This document shows positions 23,172 to 32,605 of a stretch of DNA of 64,000 nt, one piece after another. Origin of the DNA: an uncultured Eubacterium sp. (GTDB lineage: Bacteria; Bacillota; Clostridia; Oscillospirales; Acutalibacteraceae); contig CAJTLP010000002.1 of assembly GCA_910577195.1 (NCBI GenBank), positions 1 to 64,000 on the forward strand. Reading direction: 5' to 3'. Made by a program: the position numbers and the translations under genes. The stretch's first letter is position 1. Every line of letters starts with the position of its first letter. The notes beneath the pieces were generated by a model, which ran no database searches, had not been told where the DNA came from, and saw nothing but the letters and a program-made list of their open reading frames with translations.

Positions 23172-24152
23172 ATGGATAATAATAAAAGACCTGATACTAT
23201 GGCTCGTATCAATACCAAAGAGCTTGCAGATGCATTTATTGAAGAGCAGGTTGCTGAAATTCAAAAACAAGTCGGCGATAAAAAAGTGCTCCTTGCTCTT
23301 TCAGGTGGTGTAGACTCATCTGTTGTAGCTGCACTTCTGATAAAAGCAATCGGCAAGCAGCTTGTTTGTGTTCACGTTAATCATGGCCTGCTTCGTAAGG
23401 GCGAGCCTGAGCAGGTTGTTGAGGTTTTCCGCAATCAGATGGATGCCAATCTCATTTATGTGGATGCTGTTGACAGATTTTTGGACAAGCTTGCAGATGT
23501 TGCAGAGCCTGAAAAGAAGCGTAAAATTATTGGTGCCGAGTTTATTCGTGTATTTGAAGAAGAGGCAAGAAAGCAGGAGGGCATAGAGTTCCTTGCACAG
23601 GGTACAATTTACCCTGATATTATTGAAAGTGACGGCGTTAAGGCACATCATAATGTAGGCGGTCTGCCTGAGGATCTTCAATTCGAGTTGGTTGAGCCGC
23701 TTAAGTTCCTTTATAAGGATGAGGTAAGAGTTGTTGGTAATGCTCTTGGTCTTCCTGACGGAATGGTTTACCGTCAGCCGTTTCCGGGTCCGGGTCTTGG
23801 TGTTCGTTGTCTCGGTGCAATTACACGTGACCGTTTGGAGTGTGTACGTGAATCAGACGCGATTCTTCGTGAGGAATTTGCAAAGAACGGCCTTGAAGGC
23901 AAGGTTTGGCAGTATTTCACAGCTGTGCCTGACTTTTGCTCAGTTGGCGTTAAGGACGGAAAGCGTACCTATGCTTACCCTGTTATTATTCGTGCAGTCA
24001 ACACAACTGACGCAATGACCGCTACAGTTGAAAATGTTCCGTTTGAACTACTTCAGCATATCACCGATCGTATCACAAATGAGGTTGAGGGTGTCAACAG
24101 AGTTCTTTACGATCTCACACCAAAGCCATGCGGCACAATTGAGTGGGAATAA
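23172..24152 (+). CDS. guaA: GMP synthase synthetase subunit lacking the glutaminase domain
   Basis: A 326-residue protein equal to the C-terminal two-thirds of GuaA. It has the PP-loop SGGVDSS near residue 45, the canonical lid loop AHHNVGGLPEDL and the dimerization domain ending in IEWE. The class I amidotransferase domain is absent; the gene has its own promoter and a GAGGT site before ATG 23172, so it is not a truncation artefact. It resembles the separate GuaAb subunit of archaea. It could use free ammonia, or the glutaminase domain of the first GuaA. The final GAGTGGGA (24141-24148) is also a potential attachment site. Confidence 0.85.
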   Translation: MDNNKRPDTMARINTKELADAFIEEQVAEIQKQVGDKKVLLALSGGVDSSVVAALLIKAIGKQLVCVHVNHGLLRKGEPEQVVEVFRNQMDANLIYVDAVDRFLDKLADVAEPEKKRKIIGAEFIRVFEEEARKQEGIEFLAQGTIYPDIIESDGVKAHHNVGGLPEDLQFELVEPLKFLYKDEVRVVGNALGLPDGMVYRQPFPGPGLGVRCLGAITRDRLECVRESDAILREEFAKNGLEGKVWQYFTAVPDFCSVGVKDGKRTYAYPVIIRAVNTTDAMTATVENVPFELLQHITDRITNEVEGVNRVLYDLTPKPCGTIEWE

Positions 24153-24172
24153 TGATTCTATAAAAAATTTCG

Positions 24173-24220
24173 AAGCCCTTCGAAATCCTTAAAAAGAGGA
24201 TTTCGGAGGGCTTTCTTATT
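24173..24220 (+). terminator. Long-stem terminator after second guaA
   Basis: 17-base arms (24173-24189 and 24197-24213), with a pyrimidine-rich tail. Confidence 0.8.
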
Positions 24221-24351
24221 TCTGCACTATCTCAAAACAATCAAAATGTTTTATTTGCATATCAAAAAATGACTATAAAATTATTTGTTACATTTTTACT
24301 ATTTGATAAACTTAAATAATAAACAGAAAAGGCGGAGTTGGATGGGAAACT

Positions 24352-24603
24352 ATGATTATTCAAGGTGATATGTTATCCAGACAGGAGCAAAACAAATATA
24401 TCGCCATACTTAGAGACAAAAATATAGACCAAAGTTTACCCATTTATGTTAAATCCAAGTACGCGTTAAATTGGGCTGATAAAAGCCATATTGATAAAGA
24501 ATTTGACAATCTTCTTTTATATTTATTTGACTGTGACGTTGAACCTCCAATTGGCGAAATACCATTATTTATAAAAAAGCAATTAAATAAAAAAACATCA
24601 TAA
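24352..24603 (+). CDS. Small unknown protein
   Basis: An 83-residue acidic-basic mixed protein (MIIQGDMLSRQEQNKYIAIL, then DKEFDNLLLYLFDCDVEPPI). No family is recognised. A purine-rich GGCGGAG lies 14 bases upstream, a weak ribosome site; an overlapping ATG at 24342 is out of frame and closes quickly. Flanked by terminators on both sides. It may be real, at moderate likelihood. Confidence 0.45.
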   Translation: MIIQGDMLSRQEQNKYIAILRDKNIDQSLPIYVKSKYALNWADKSHIDKEFDNLLLYLFDCDVEPPIGEIPLFIKKQLNKKTS

Positions 24604-24616
24604 AATACTTCAACTA

Positions 24617-24656
24617 AAAAATACCACTGATACATATAAATATCAGTGGTATTTTT
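24617..24656. terminator. Bidirectional terminator
   Basis: Arms of 16 bases, AAAATACCACTGATA type (24617-24632 and 24641-24656), with A- and T-runs on both sides. Confidence 0.85.
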
Positions 24657-24663
24657 ACTTATA

Positions 24664-25629
24664 TTATAATCTCATTTCATCCTCTTCACGCTGTTTTTTT
24701 GCACGGATTGCAGTCGGTATACCAAAGCCTAAAGCACCGCCTGCTGCTGCACCGATAATCACAAAAAGCCACCAGAGATTATTTTTCTTTTCCTCTTCCT
24801 GAACCTCCTCTTCAGGAATTTCCACTTTTTCCTCAATCAATGTGGAAATATCTGCTGCTTTTTTATAGCTTTCTCCAAACTCATCCTCGTAAACGATTGT
24901 AGCAGTTCCCTTTACTTCGCCGAGTACATCTGTACCAACACGCAGATTTGCACTTGCATTTTTGCTTTCACCGGCAGGAATCTCGCCGACAAACAACGCA
25001 CCGCCGCTTTCAATACCATCAATATCAAATGTAACCTTGCAATTTCTGATTGCGCTTTTTCCTGTGTTAATAACATTAGGACTGACAGTCACGGTGTCAC
25101 CCTGTGTTACCTTTACAGGCAGCTCCAAAGTGTTATAATCCATATCAACTGTTTGCTTTACATTCACACTAAGCGTATCGGAAGCAGAATATGCGGCATA
25201 ATATTTGTCCTCGTACTCCATTGAAACCGTCAGCTTATGCTCACCTGTCTGTGCAATTTTGGATACAGACAACGGTATTTTCCAGGTATAAGTGCTGCCG
25301 GCATAAATTCTGTCAACATATTGTGTGCCTGTACCCTTTGCCTTTATATCACCGCTTTCATCAAGAACGGACAGCTTGATATTGCTTACAGCCTTAGAAT
25401 TACTGTAATTTTTAATCACTACCTTAAGTTCATTCTCTGTATCAGGTGAAAGACTGTCAGCACCAAACGCATATGATGATACCATAAGTCTTGGCTGTGA
25501 AGCATCCTGCGTTGTTGTCACCTCTTCTGTGACAGTTTCAGGAGCTGTCTCAGGCTCTTCCTGTGCATATGCTGTTATACTAAAACTGAAGCAAAGTATA
25601 ACAGTTAATAATATCAATATCTTTTTCAT
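24664..25629 (-). CDS. Secreted CARDB-like protein with C-terminal anchor, part of ABC exporter operon
   Basis: A 321-residue protein. A signal peptide covers residues 1-22 (KKILILLTVILCFSFSITAYA). Two Ig-like CARDB-type domains follow (LKVVIKNYSNSKAVSNIKL and VSPNVINTGKSAIRNCKV), then a Glu-rich linker and a membrane segment (LWWLFVIIGAAAGGALGFGI) with a basic tail. It is the third gene after the ATPase and permease on this strand, ribosome site GAGGT. It probably assists the FtsX/MacB-type exporter outside the membrane, as CARDB proteins do in similar operons. The exported substrate is unknown. Confidence 0.75.
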   Translation of the reverse strand: MKKILILLTVILCFSFSITAYAQEEPETAPETVTEEVTTTQDASQPRLMVSSYAFGADSLSPDTENELKVVIKNYSNSKAVSNIKLSVLDESGDIKAKGTGTQYVDRIYAGSTYTWKIPLSVSKIAQTGEHKLTVSMEYEDKYYAAYSASDTLSVNVKQTVDMDYNTLELPVKVTQGDTVTVSPNVINTGKSAIRNCKVTFDIDGIESGGALFVGEIPAGESKNASANLRVGTDVLGEVKGTATIVYEDEFGESYKKAADISTLIEEKVEIPEEEVQEEEKKNNLWWLFVIIGAAAGGALGFGIPTAIRAKKQREEDEMRL

Positions 25630-25673
25630 TACGTTTACCTCTTATACTCAGCAGAATATCCGCCTGAGCCATT

Positions 25674-28430
25674 TTATAATTCACGTATATTATCAATAAT
25701 ACTGTTTTTCATTTCTTTTTTGATTTTTAACCACAGATTGATTCCGCATACTGCGAAAAGCACTATGCAGGCAATAAGGGTCTGCCAAACCATTACTTTA
25801 AGTTCAACCGGATTTTCCTGAGACTTGGTGACAATCATCAGAACACCGAACAGGATAAAATACAATGCAAAGCCGATCAGATAACTCCAGCCGAATATGG
25901 ATAAAAGCTGTCGTATATACGAGCTTACAAGCTCTGTCTGCGACGCACCTACGGCACGGAGTGTACCGATTTCTCGCTTGCTTTCACGGATTCTGGCGGA
26001 CATAGAATTATTGATAATGCTTGCACTGATGCAAAGGAAAAGAACCATAATTGAAATCATTGAGAAGAACAATGAATTCATATATTTCCTCTGATTATTT
26101 ACAAGCTCATAATTTGAGGTCACGTTTCCGCCGTAAACGCTGTCTGCTATATTTGTAAGCACTTCCTGAATTTCTGCATCCATTTCCTCATCACATTCCG
26201 TTTTAAGAGTAATGTTAAATTGACTATAATCCATATCCTTTATAAAGAAATTCATTCCTGAAAGCGATGTTAACATTCGGATATTGGCGTAGAATTTTCC
26301 TGTGCCCTCCCCGTAAAAGCTATCGGGAAATTCAGATATGATTGCACCTATGGTAACCGTTTTATTCGTTATATCACAATCATCCGGAAGTCCGTATTCA
26401 TCACCGTTATCAATCATATCATCAGCAGTCAGTATACTTAAATCAATCTTATCTCCTGCCTTATAATCAGATTCTGCCTTTTTCAGATAATTACGTTCCT
26501 TGTCAATATTTTCATCCCTGTCAGTATTAAAACCGTATCCGCCATTCTTATCCTTTTCCATTCCAAAGGCAACCTTCTCAGGTGCAAAAAGAATAATCTC
26601 TTCACCTGAATTGATTTTATCCATATTGATTTTACCGTCAATTACACTGCTTTCCAGCTTGCTGAGAACAAAAGCATCATAAGCAATGATTTCCGACGGA
26701 AAAAGATGCTGCGTAATATTATACTTTTCTCTTAATTCAAGATAATCCTGCGAGTATTCTGTGGATATAAGCTCATCAATATTTTCCGGTGTGAGCTTAT
26801 CATAATATTCAAACCACTTGTCATTATATACAGAAAAATCGCCATACAAGAGCGTTTTCATATAATCTGTAAATGAGTCAGTGCATATCAGGGCAGAGCT
26901 GACACGTGTTGCATTTACGGATTTAACATATGGGATAGAAAGTGCTTTCTGTTTATCCTTTTCCGTAAAGCCTGCCTGAGATTTTCTGAGATTCATATAT
27001 TCAGACATATTATTAAAATTCATATACACCTGATAATCGTATGACATAAAATAGTAATCTTCCTTAGCAAAGTTCATATATGAAAAGCCAAAGCAGGAGA
27101 ATACAATTGTAATCACAATAATGATGCTTACAATGATATGGCTTCTTCTGTTGAAGGTTATATTTCTGCCTGCGAGAAGCTTTGACACATTAAAGCTCTT
27201 CTGCGTTTTAATGTGCTTTGTTTTCATTTTGCGTGTGATATCAATGTTCCTGATGGACTGTATCGGTGAAATTCTTGATGCTCTGCCCAGCGGAATGAGC
27301 GCTGCAAGCATTACACAAGCCACACTGAACAGTGCACATAAAATAAGCACCCACCAATTTGGGAGAAATACAAAAGCATCGCCCATAAGCTTTGCTACAC
27401 CCTTGACTGCAAAGTATGATATCAAAACACTTATCGGTGCACAAATCAGGCTGATTATAAATGCCTCTCTGCCGAAAATGGTTATAATCTGTCTTTTTGT
27501 CGCTCCGACAGTTCTGAGCATACCAATCTGCTTTTTTCTATCATTCAGATTAGAGCTGAATGCATTTATAATACCCACGCAGGAGGCAATCAGCAGAATA
27601 AGTACAAACACAATGATGAATCCGATATTCTCCTGAACATCACCTGTGCTCCTGCCATAACCGGCATATTCATAGCCGCACAGCATCCATTCATCAGAGT
27701 CGGAGTCGTTTGCAGAAAGAAATTGATCAAAAGCATCATAAAAATTCTCTCTTTTAAAGTTTGCATTAAAATATGCCAGAAGCCTTTCCTTGCCGCCGAG
27801 TTCAGTCTGTGTTCCCGCTTTAACAAATGCCGATGCTATAACTGTATTATCATCAAATACAATTGAGTTCATAATATTTGAACACTTGTTGGTGACAATC
27901 CCTGTCAGCTTATAGCTTTTTTCCACAGGCTTACTCATTAATTCACTGCCGTTCTGAGGAAGCAGGGAAAGTGTGATTGTATCGCCTATTTTTGCATCGA
28001 GTCCAAGCCTTGCCAATGTTGCTTTTTCAATGGCAATTTCATTTTCCTTTTCAGGATAAGCACCTTCAATAAAAGAAATATAGGAAAGTGCCTTAGCCTT
28101 ATCATCCAGATAAGCTACGGAGGTTCCGTTCTCCTCCTCATCTGTATAGCCGAAACCGATGATATGGGCAAATCCGTAATCTGTAACAAAGCCCTCTTCC
28201 TTTGCCTTTTTGAACAGTTCTTCATTGGCATTCATAAAAATGGCATCCTGTGCACCATAGGAATTCTTAAGCATTTCATCTCTTGAGGTACTCACACAGG
28301 AAGCAAAGAATAATATACCTGAGGAGAATATCATCGCAAGAATGATTCCGATTATCATAAATGCATACTGCTTTTTTCTCGCCTTAAGATTGCTGTGGGC
28401 AAGGGAGTTTACAGTCAATTTATTTTTCAA
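25674..28430 (-). CDS. FtsX/MacB-family ABC transporter permease
   Basis: A 918-residue permease with ten or so membrane segments. An N-terminal MacB-like periplasmic region precedes the first FtsX domain (RKKQIGMLRTVGATKRQI, about residues 290-400); a second large extracellular region precedes the C-terminal FtsX domain (SARIRESKREIGTLRAVGAS). It begins with TTG 28430, four bases after the ATPase stop; GGAGGTG inside the end of the ATPase gene is its ribosome site. Such permeases work with LolD-type ATPases in peptide resistance, lipoprotein or signal export. No two-component system is next to it here. Confidence 0.85.
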   Translation of the reverse strand: MKNKLTVNSLAHSNLKARKKQYAFMIIGIILAMIFSSGILFFASCVSTSRDEMLKNSYGAQDAIFMNANEELFKKAKEEGFVTDYGFAHIIGFGYTDEEENGTSVAYLDDKAKALSYISFIEGAYPEKENEIAIEKATLARLGLDAKIGDTITLSLLPQNGSELMSKPVEKSYKLTGIVTNKCSNIMNSIVFDDNTVIASAFVKAGTQTELGGKERLLAYFNANFKRENFYDAFDQFLSANDSDSDEWMLCGYEYAGYGRSTGDVQENIGFIIVFVLILLIASCVGIINAFSSNLNDRKKQIGMLRTVGATKRQIITIFGREAFIISLICAPISVLISYFAVKGVAKLMGDAFVFLPNWWVLILCALFSVACVMLAALIPLGRASRISPIQSIRNIDITRKMKTKHIKTQKSFNVSKLLAGRNITFNRRSHIIVSIIIVITIVFSCFGFSYMNFAKEDYYFMSYDYQVYMNFNNMSEYMNLRKSQAGFTEKDKQKALSIPYVKSVNATRVSSALICTDSFTDYMKTLLYGDFSVYNDKWFEYYDKLTPENIDELISTEYSQDYLELREKYNITQHLFPSEIIAYDAFVLSKLESSVIDGKINMDKINSGEEIILFAPEKVAFGMEKDKNGGYGFNTDRDENIDKERNYLKKAESDYKAGDKIDLSILTADDMIDNGDEYGLPDDCDITNKTVTIGAIISEFPDSFYGEGTGKFYANIRMLTSLSGMNFFIKDMDYSQFNITLKTECDEEMDAEIQEVLTNIADSVYGGNVTSNYELVNNQRKYMNSLFFSMISIMVLFLCISASIINNSMSARIRESKREIGTLRAVGASQTELVSSYIRQLLSIFGWSYLIGFALYFILFGVLMIVTKSQENPVELKVMVWQTLIACIVLFAVCGINLWLKIKKEMKNSIIDNIREL

Positions 28431-28433
28431 CTT

Positions 28434-29120
28434 TTACACCTCCGCAGGGGAACTGTCCTTGACAATTTTTCCGTCTTCAATGGTAAGAATTCTGTCAGCC
28501 TGCTCGGCAACGTGCAAATCGTGTGTAACAAGAATCAGAGATATACCAAGCTCACTGCCCACATATTTAAGCAGTGACAACACCTCACGTCCGCTTTTAC
28601 CGTCCAGATTACCTGTAGGCTCGTCTGCAAAGAGGATTGACGGCTTATTTGCAAGGGCACGTGCTATGGAAATCCTTTGCTGCTGACCGCCTGAAAGTGT
28701 GGACGGCAAATGATTCAGCCTGTTCTCAATGCCAAGCATTTTAATGATTTTTTCAATATATTCCTCGTCAGGCTTTTTCTTATCCAGCATAACAGGAAGA
28801 AGAATATTCTCATAGCCTGTTAATTCCTGCACAAGATTGTAGGACTGAAAAACGAAGCCGAAACGCCTGCGGCGGAGAATGGAAAGCTGATTATCATTAT
28901 AGTCGGAAAGCTTTTTATCAGCATAGGTAACATATCCTGAGGTAGGATATTCGAGGCTGCTGAGTATGTGAAGAAAGGTGGATTTGCCTGAACCGCTGGG
29001 GCCTGTTATTGCGCAGAATTCCCCCTGCCTGAAGGAAACTGTTACATCATCAACGGCTTTTACAATATTTTCACCGCTTATATATTCCTTTGTCAGATTG
29101 GTGCATTCAATAATGCTCAT
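28434..29120 (-). CDS. LolD/MacB-type ABC transporter ATPase
   Basis: A 228-residue ATPase. Walker A GPSGSGKST, signature LSGGQQQR, Walker B ILFADEP with TGNLDG, and a switch His in VTHDLH, at the standard spacing of the MacB/LolD/FtsE subfamily. It is the first gene of the operon with the permease and CARDB-like protein. The ribosome site is GGGAGG. A TATAAT-like -10 is found near 29150 on this strand but its -35 is poor. Confidence 0.93.
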   Translation of the reverse strand: MSIIECTNLTKEYISGENIVKAVDDVTVSFRQGEFCAITGPSGSGKSTFLHILSSLEYPTSGYVTYADKKLSDYNDNQLSILRRRRFGFVFQSYNLVQELTGYENILLPVMLDKKKPDEEYIEKIIKMLGIENRLNHLPSTLSGGQQQRISIARALANKPSILFADEPTGNLDGKSGREVLSLLKYVGSELGISLILVTHDLHVAEQADRILTIEDGKIVKDSSPAEV

Positions 29121-29211
29121 AAAAAATCCTCCCTGTATTTTATTTCATTTTTATTATATCAGATGTTTCTTTCATTTTTCTTAAAAAAATCTTAAGATGC
29201 TGTAAGATTCA

Positions 29212-29335
29212 TAAATTATTGTTTAGTGTAGGGGAGGGTCTCCGTGCCCTCCCGAAAAATTATGAAATGGGCAGGCGTGGAAACCTGACCCTACGGAATC
29301 TTAAGTACATTATTGATAAACTAAACAATAATTTA
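29212..29335. repeat. MITE-like palindromic repeat
   Basis: 124 bp with perfect 16-bp terminal inverted repeats TAAATTATTGTTTAGT (29212-29227) and its complement (29320-29335). Inside, GTAGGG (29228-29233) and GGTC are answered by GACCCTAC (29287-29294). It has no coding capacity. The G-rich internal 'GTAGGGG...CCCTAC' resembles palindromic intergenic repeats common in gut Oscillospirales. It fills most of the gap between the ABC operon and spoIIE. Confidence 0.6.
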
Positions 29336-29423
29336 CAGCTTGTCTCTTTCTACATTTTTCTCACTGCAGCTTAAATATAATATTATAAGTGATAAAAGAG
29401 GTGTTGGTGTGGAAGGATAAATA

Positions 29424-31484
29424 ATGCAGATTAAAGAAAAATTAAAAATCAAAAATTCATACAAACACATTATCAGGAATATAGCAGGACGAGGGGTATG
29501 GTTTATACTATCCTTTGTGCTGAGTTTTTCATCCGTTGTCGGCGGAAGCTGCCCCTTTGCCATATCCCTGATAACCGTATCAAGCAAAAAAAATTTTTTG
29601 TTCTCCGCCATTGGTGCAGGAATAGGCTACATCGTTTTCTGCGACAGTGATGATGCAATAAGATATTTCAGTGCGGTAATCATCTCAGCACTGGGAACAC
29701 TGGCAATCAATCTTTTTAATTCGCGAAAAGAAATCTATCTTCCTATGCTTGTTTCTTTTTTATCCGTGATGTCAACAGGAATTGTGATGAACATCAAAAA
29801 TTCAGATGTTGCAGGTGCATATGCACTGACTATCGGTGAATCCATTCTCGCTCTCGGTGCATCATTTTTCTTTTTCAGAGCAGCACACTGCAACCTGAAA
29901 AGATTAAAATACAAGGCACTTCCGATAACAGATACCACCTGCCTCATTGTATCGGCTGCGGTTGTTCTGGCAGGACTTTCTTTCCTTGAAATAAAAGGTG
30001 TTTCACCTGCAAGAATTGCAGCAGTTCTCGTAATACTGATAGCAATACGTTTTGGATCCCAGACATGGGGACTTATCATTGCACTCTGTCTCGGCTTCGC
30101 ACTGGGTATAAGCAGAGAAAACAGTATGTTCCTATTAGGTGCATATGCCTTTTCTGCCTTAGTTTCAAGCCTTTTTACCTCTATATCCAGTCTTGGAATC
30201 GGCATCAGCTTTTCGCTTTCAATGGTCTTTTTCTCCGTTGCGGCAAATATGGGTTCTTTCTCCATATGCTGTGTAATAGAAAGCGTTATCGGCGGCATTA
30301 TTATGGTAATCCTGCCTGAGGTAATCACCGATAAAATTTCCGACTTCTTTGAAAGCGGTGCAGACATTGCGCCTGACGGCAGTCTAAGGCAGAGCCTCGT
30401 TGTGCGTCTGCGCTTTGCATCAAGTGCACTGGCACAGGTCAGTGAAAGTGTACGCGATGTGCGTGAAAAAATCAATGAGCTCGGCAGAATTGAGCCTATG
30501 GAAAGCGAGCTGAGAATGGTTGCGGCTGATCAGTTTTTCTCTATCTCCGATATGCTGGGTGACCTTGCCTTTGAATTTGACGATGCTGAAATATTTGATT
30601 TTAAATCGGCAGGTAAAATACGGCGGATGTTGGGTGAATATGATATTTACCCTGAAAACATCTCCGTTATCGTTGACAAATTCGACCGAATGCGGATTGA
30701 AATTTTAGCCTCGTCAAAAACCAACGGACTGGACAGTCCTAAAATAAAAAACGAAATTGAAAAAATCTGCGGACGTGATTTTGAAAAAAGCAGGACAAAC
30801 TATTCCGGCTCAAATGTTATGCTGACAATTATTGAAAAGCCGAATTTCAAAATGAGCTTTGGCTTTGCACAATACTGCGCAGAGGGTAAGCTGTGCGGTG
30901 ACACTGTAAAAACAATTAACGATACACGCGGACATATGATTTTCATCATAAGTGACGGTATGGGAAAGGGCGGACGAGCTGCCCTTGACGGAGCAATGGG
31001 TGCAGGTCTGCTGTCAAAACTGCTGTCTGCAGGCTTCGGCTTTGACTCTTCACTCAAGGTTGTGAACAGTGCTCTGCTGGTTAAAAGCAGTGAAGAGAGT
31101 TTAGCAACACTGGACTGTGCCTGTGTGGATTTATTTACAGGCAAATGTGAATTCTTCAAGGCCGGTGCACCGAGATCCTATGTGGTGAAAAATCATTCCG
31201 TCAGCAAGTGTGAGCTTTCCTCCATGCCGGCAGGAATACTCAGAGGTATTGAATTTGCCAAAAGGACAACCGTGCTGAATGTCGGTGATGAAATCATTAT
31301 GATGAGTGACGGAATTACCGATATAGGCGAAGAACTGCTTGACGATTTTCTGAAATATGATGACAGTGACGGACCAAGCGACCGTGCACAGGATATACTT
31401 GATTTTGCAGTAGCACACAGTGATGCACGGCACAGGGATGATATGTCCGTAATCGTCGCAAAGCTTATACCGAATAAGCACTAA
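29424..31484 (+). CDS. spoIIE: Stage II sporulation protein E (PP2C-type phosphatase)
   Basis: A 686-residue protein. Around ten membrane segments occupy residues 15-290, followed by a linker helix region and a C-terminal PP2C phosphatase domain with SDGMGKGGRAA (metal-binding Asp) and IMMSDGITDIG. SpoIIE dephosphorylates SpoIIAA and activates sigma-F in the forespore; it also acts at the asymmetric septum. It is somewhat shorter than the Bacillus protein (about 830). Start at ATG 29424 behind GGAAGG. A TATAAT is at 29376-29381 without a good -35, as expected for an activator-dependent promoter, though no clear 0A box is seen. Evidence for a sporulating host. Confidence 0.92.
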   Translation: MQIKEKLKIKNSYKHIIRNIAGRGVWFILSFVLSFSSVVGGSCPFAISLITVSSKKNFLFSAIGAGIGYIVFCDSDDAIRYFSAVIISALGTLAINLFNSRKEIYLPMLVSFLSVMSTGIVMNIKNSDVAGAYALTIGESILALGASFFFFRAAHCNLKRLKYKALPITDTTCLIVSAAVVLAGLSFLEIKGVSPARIAAVLVILIAIRFGSQTWGLIIALCLGFALGISRENSMFLLGAYAFSALVSSLFTSISSLGIGISFSLSMVFFSVAANMGSFSICCVIESVIGGIIMVILPEVITDKISDFFESGADIAPDGSLRQSLVVRLRFASSALAQVSESVRDVREKINELGRIEPMESELRMVAADQFFSISDMLGDLAFEFDDAEIFDFKSAGKIRRMLGEYDIYPENISVIVDKFDRMRIEILASSKTNGLDSPKIKNEIEKICGRDFEKSRTNYSGSNVMLTIIEKPNFKMSFGFAQYCAEGKLCGDTVKTINDTRGHMIFIISDGMGKGGRAALDGAMGAGLLSKLLSAGFGFDSSLKVVNSALLVKSSEESLATLDCACVDLFTGKCEFFKAGAPRSYVVKNHSVSKCELSSMPAGILRGIEFAKRTTVLNVGDEIIMMSDGITDIGEELLDDFLKYDDSDGPSDRAQDILDFAVAHSDARHRDDMSVIVAKLIPNKH

Positions 31485-31501
31485 GCATAAAGGAAAATTT
31501 T

Positions 31502-32566
31502 ATGAAAAGTCAGAAACGAATTTTTATTAAAAAGAAAAAGCATTTAAAACCTGTTATGCCGTCAGTGGATAAAGGGCATTTCCCTGATTTTATCAGGAAA
31601 GAAATTTTTACACAGCCTGAGCTGATAAACGCGCTGATTGAAAGATATGTTCGTGCAGAAAAGATAAATTTTGATTACCTTAAAATAAAGATTGATAAAA
31701 TAAAGCGCATATATCTCGTGGGGGACGGTGAGAACTATGGCTGTGTTCTTGCAGGTGCATATAATTTTGAGGTGCTTGTGGATATCCCCAGTTCGGCATC
31801 ACTGATTTCGGAATTTCGCTTTTCAAATCCTGTTCTGGACAAAAGCACCCTTGTAATTATGGTCAGCAGATCAAAGGACGATGAATACTGCACGGAGACG
31901 ATTAAGCGAGTCAATGAAAGCGGAGCAAAAATAATAGAAATTTTTAATTTTGAGCCGGAAAATAATACTGCCGTAAATCTTAATTTTATTGAAAAGGGAG
32001 CTGTTTCCACAGCAGGATACACAATGCGGTACACCGTCTTATCCATGCTCGCTCTTTACTTTGGTGAAAAAAATCAGGTTATCACCGAGCTTTATGTCAA
32101 AATTGCCACAAAAATGCTTCAATCCCTGCACGGCAAAATAAAATATGTTCTTGAAAATGAATATTTAATACGGCATATGGCTGAAAAAATCAGTACCGAT
32201 AAACTGATTACCACAGGCACAAACATTGATTTTGCATGTGCACTTTACACTTCACATCTTTTCACTTTTGCCCTTAACCGCAATATTTGTGCTTCCCCTG
32301 TAGGTGAGCTGCGATTTTTAAAATCCGATACAGATACCATTATCGGATTTGCCTCCAATGAGAATTTTTACAATGTGCTGATAAAATCCGTTAAGGACGC
32401 GCTGAAAATCGTGCCGAAAAATATAACTGTAAATGATTCATTTTTCATTGATTATGATGATACCATTCCGCTTTTTAATCCCATTTTAAGTGCTGTAGTG
32501 TCACAGCTTATGGCATATAATATAGCAAAAGAAAATAACATTATACTTGATAATCAGAATAATTAG
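31502..32566 (+). CDS. Double SIS-domain protein (GlmS-like isomerase fold)
   Basis: A 354-residue protein, 17 bases after spoIIE. FPDFIRKEIFTQPELINALI corresponds to the 'M.KEI.EQP' start of the GlmS isomerase part, then a SIS domain (RIYLVGDGENYGCVLAGAY, STLVIMVSRSKDDEYCTETI) and a second (TDKLITTGTNIDFACALY). There is no glutaminase domain. SIS domains bind phosphosugars; the role may be sugar-phosphate isomerisation or deglycation. The GxSxxS-type substrate residues are partly changed (GDGENYG, SRSKDD), so the activity is unclear. Confidence 0.7.
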   Translation: MKSQKRIFIKKKKHLKPVMPSVDKGHFPDFIRKEIFTQPELINALIERYVRAEKINFDYLKIKIDKIKRIYLVGDGENYGCVLAGAYNFEVLVDIPSSASLISEFRFSNPVLDKSTLVIMVSRSKDDEYCTETIKRVNESGAKIIEIFNFEPENNTAVNLNFIEKGAVSTAGYTMRYTVLSMLALYFGEKNQVITELYVKIATKMLQSLHGKIKYVLENEYLIRHMAEKISTDKLITTGTNIDFACALYTSHLFTFALNRNICASPVGELRFLKSDTDTIIGFASNENFYNVLIKSVKDALKIVPKNITVNDSFFIDYDDTIPLFNPILSAVVSQLMAYNIAKENNIILDNQNN

Positions 32567-32572
32567 GCAAGA

Positions 32573-32605
32573 AAAAAGCACTGAGCGATTTACTCAGTGC
32601 TTTTT
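32573..32605. terminator. Bidirectional terminator
   Basis: Arms AAAAAGCACTGAG (32573-32585) and CTCAGTGCTTTTT (32593-32605); the stop codon of the minus-strand gene falls in the loop. Confidence 0.85.

Noticed and set aside
23316..24018. Other-frame ORFs inside the short guaA
   Set aside because: They are shadows of the conserved synthetase frame.
21009..24152. Second island between the attR core and the GAGTGGGA of the short guaA
   Set aside because: No integrase or mobility genes lie between, composition resembles the chromosome, and the short guaA ends in this sequence for coding reasons.
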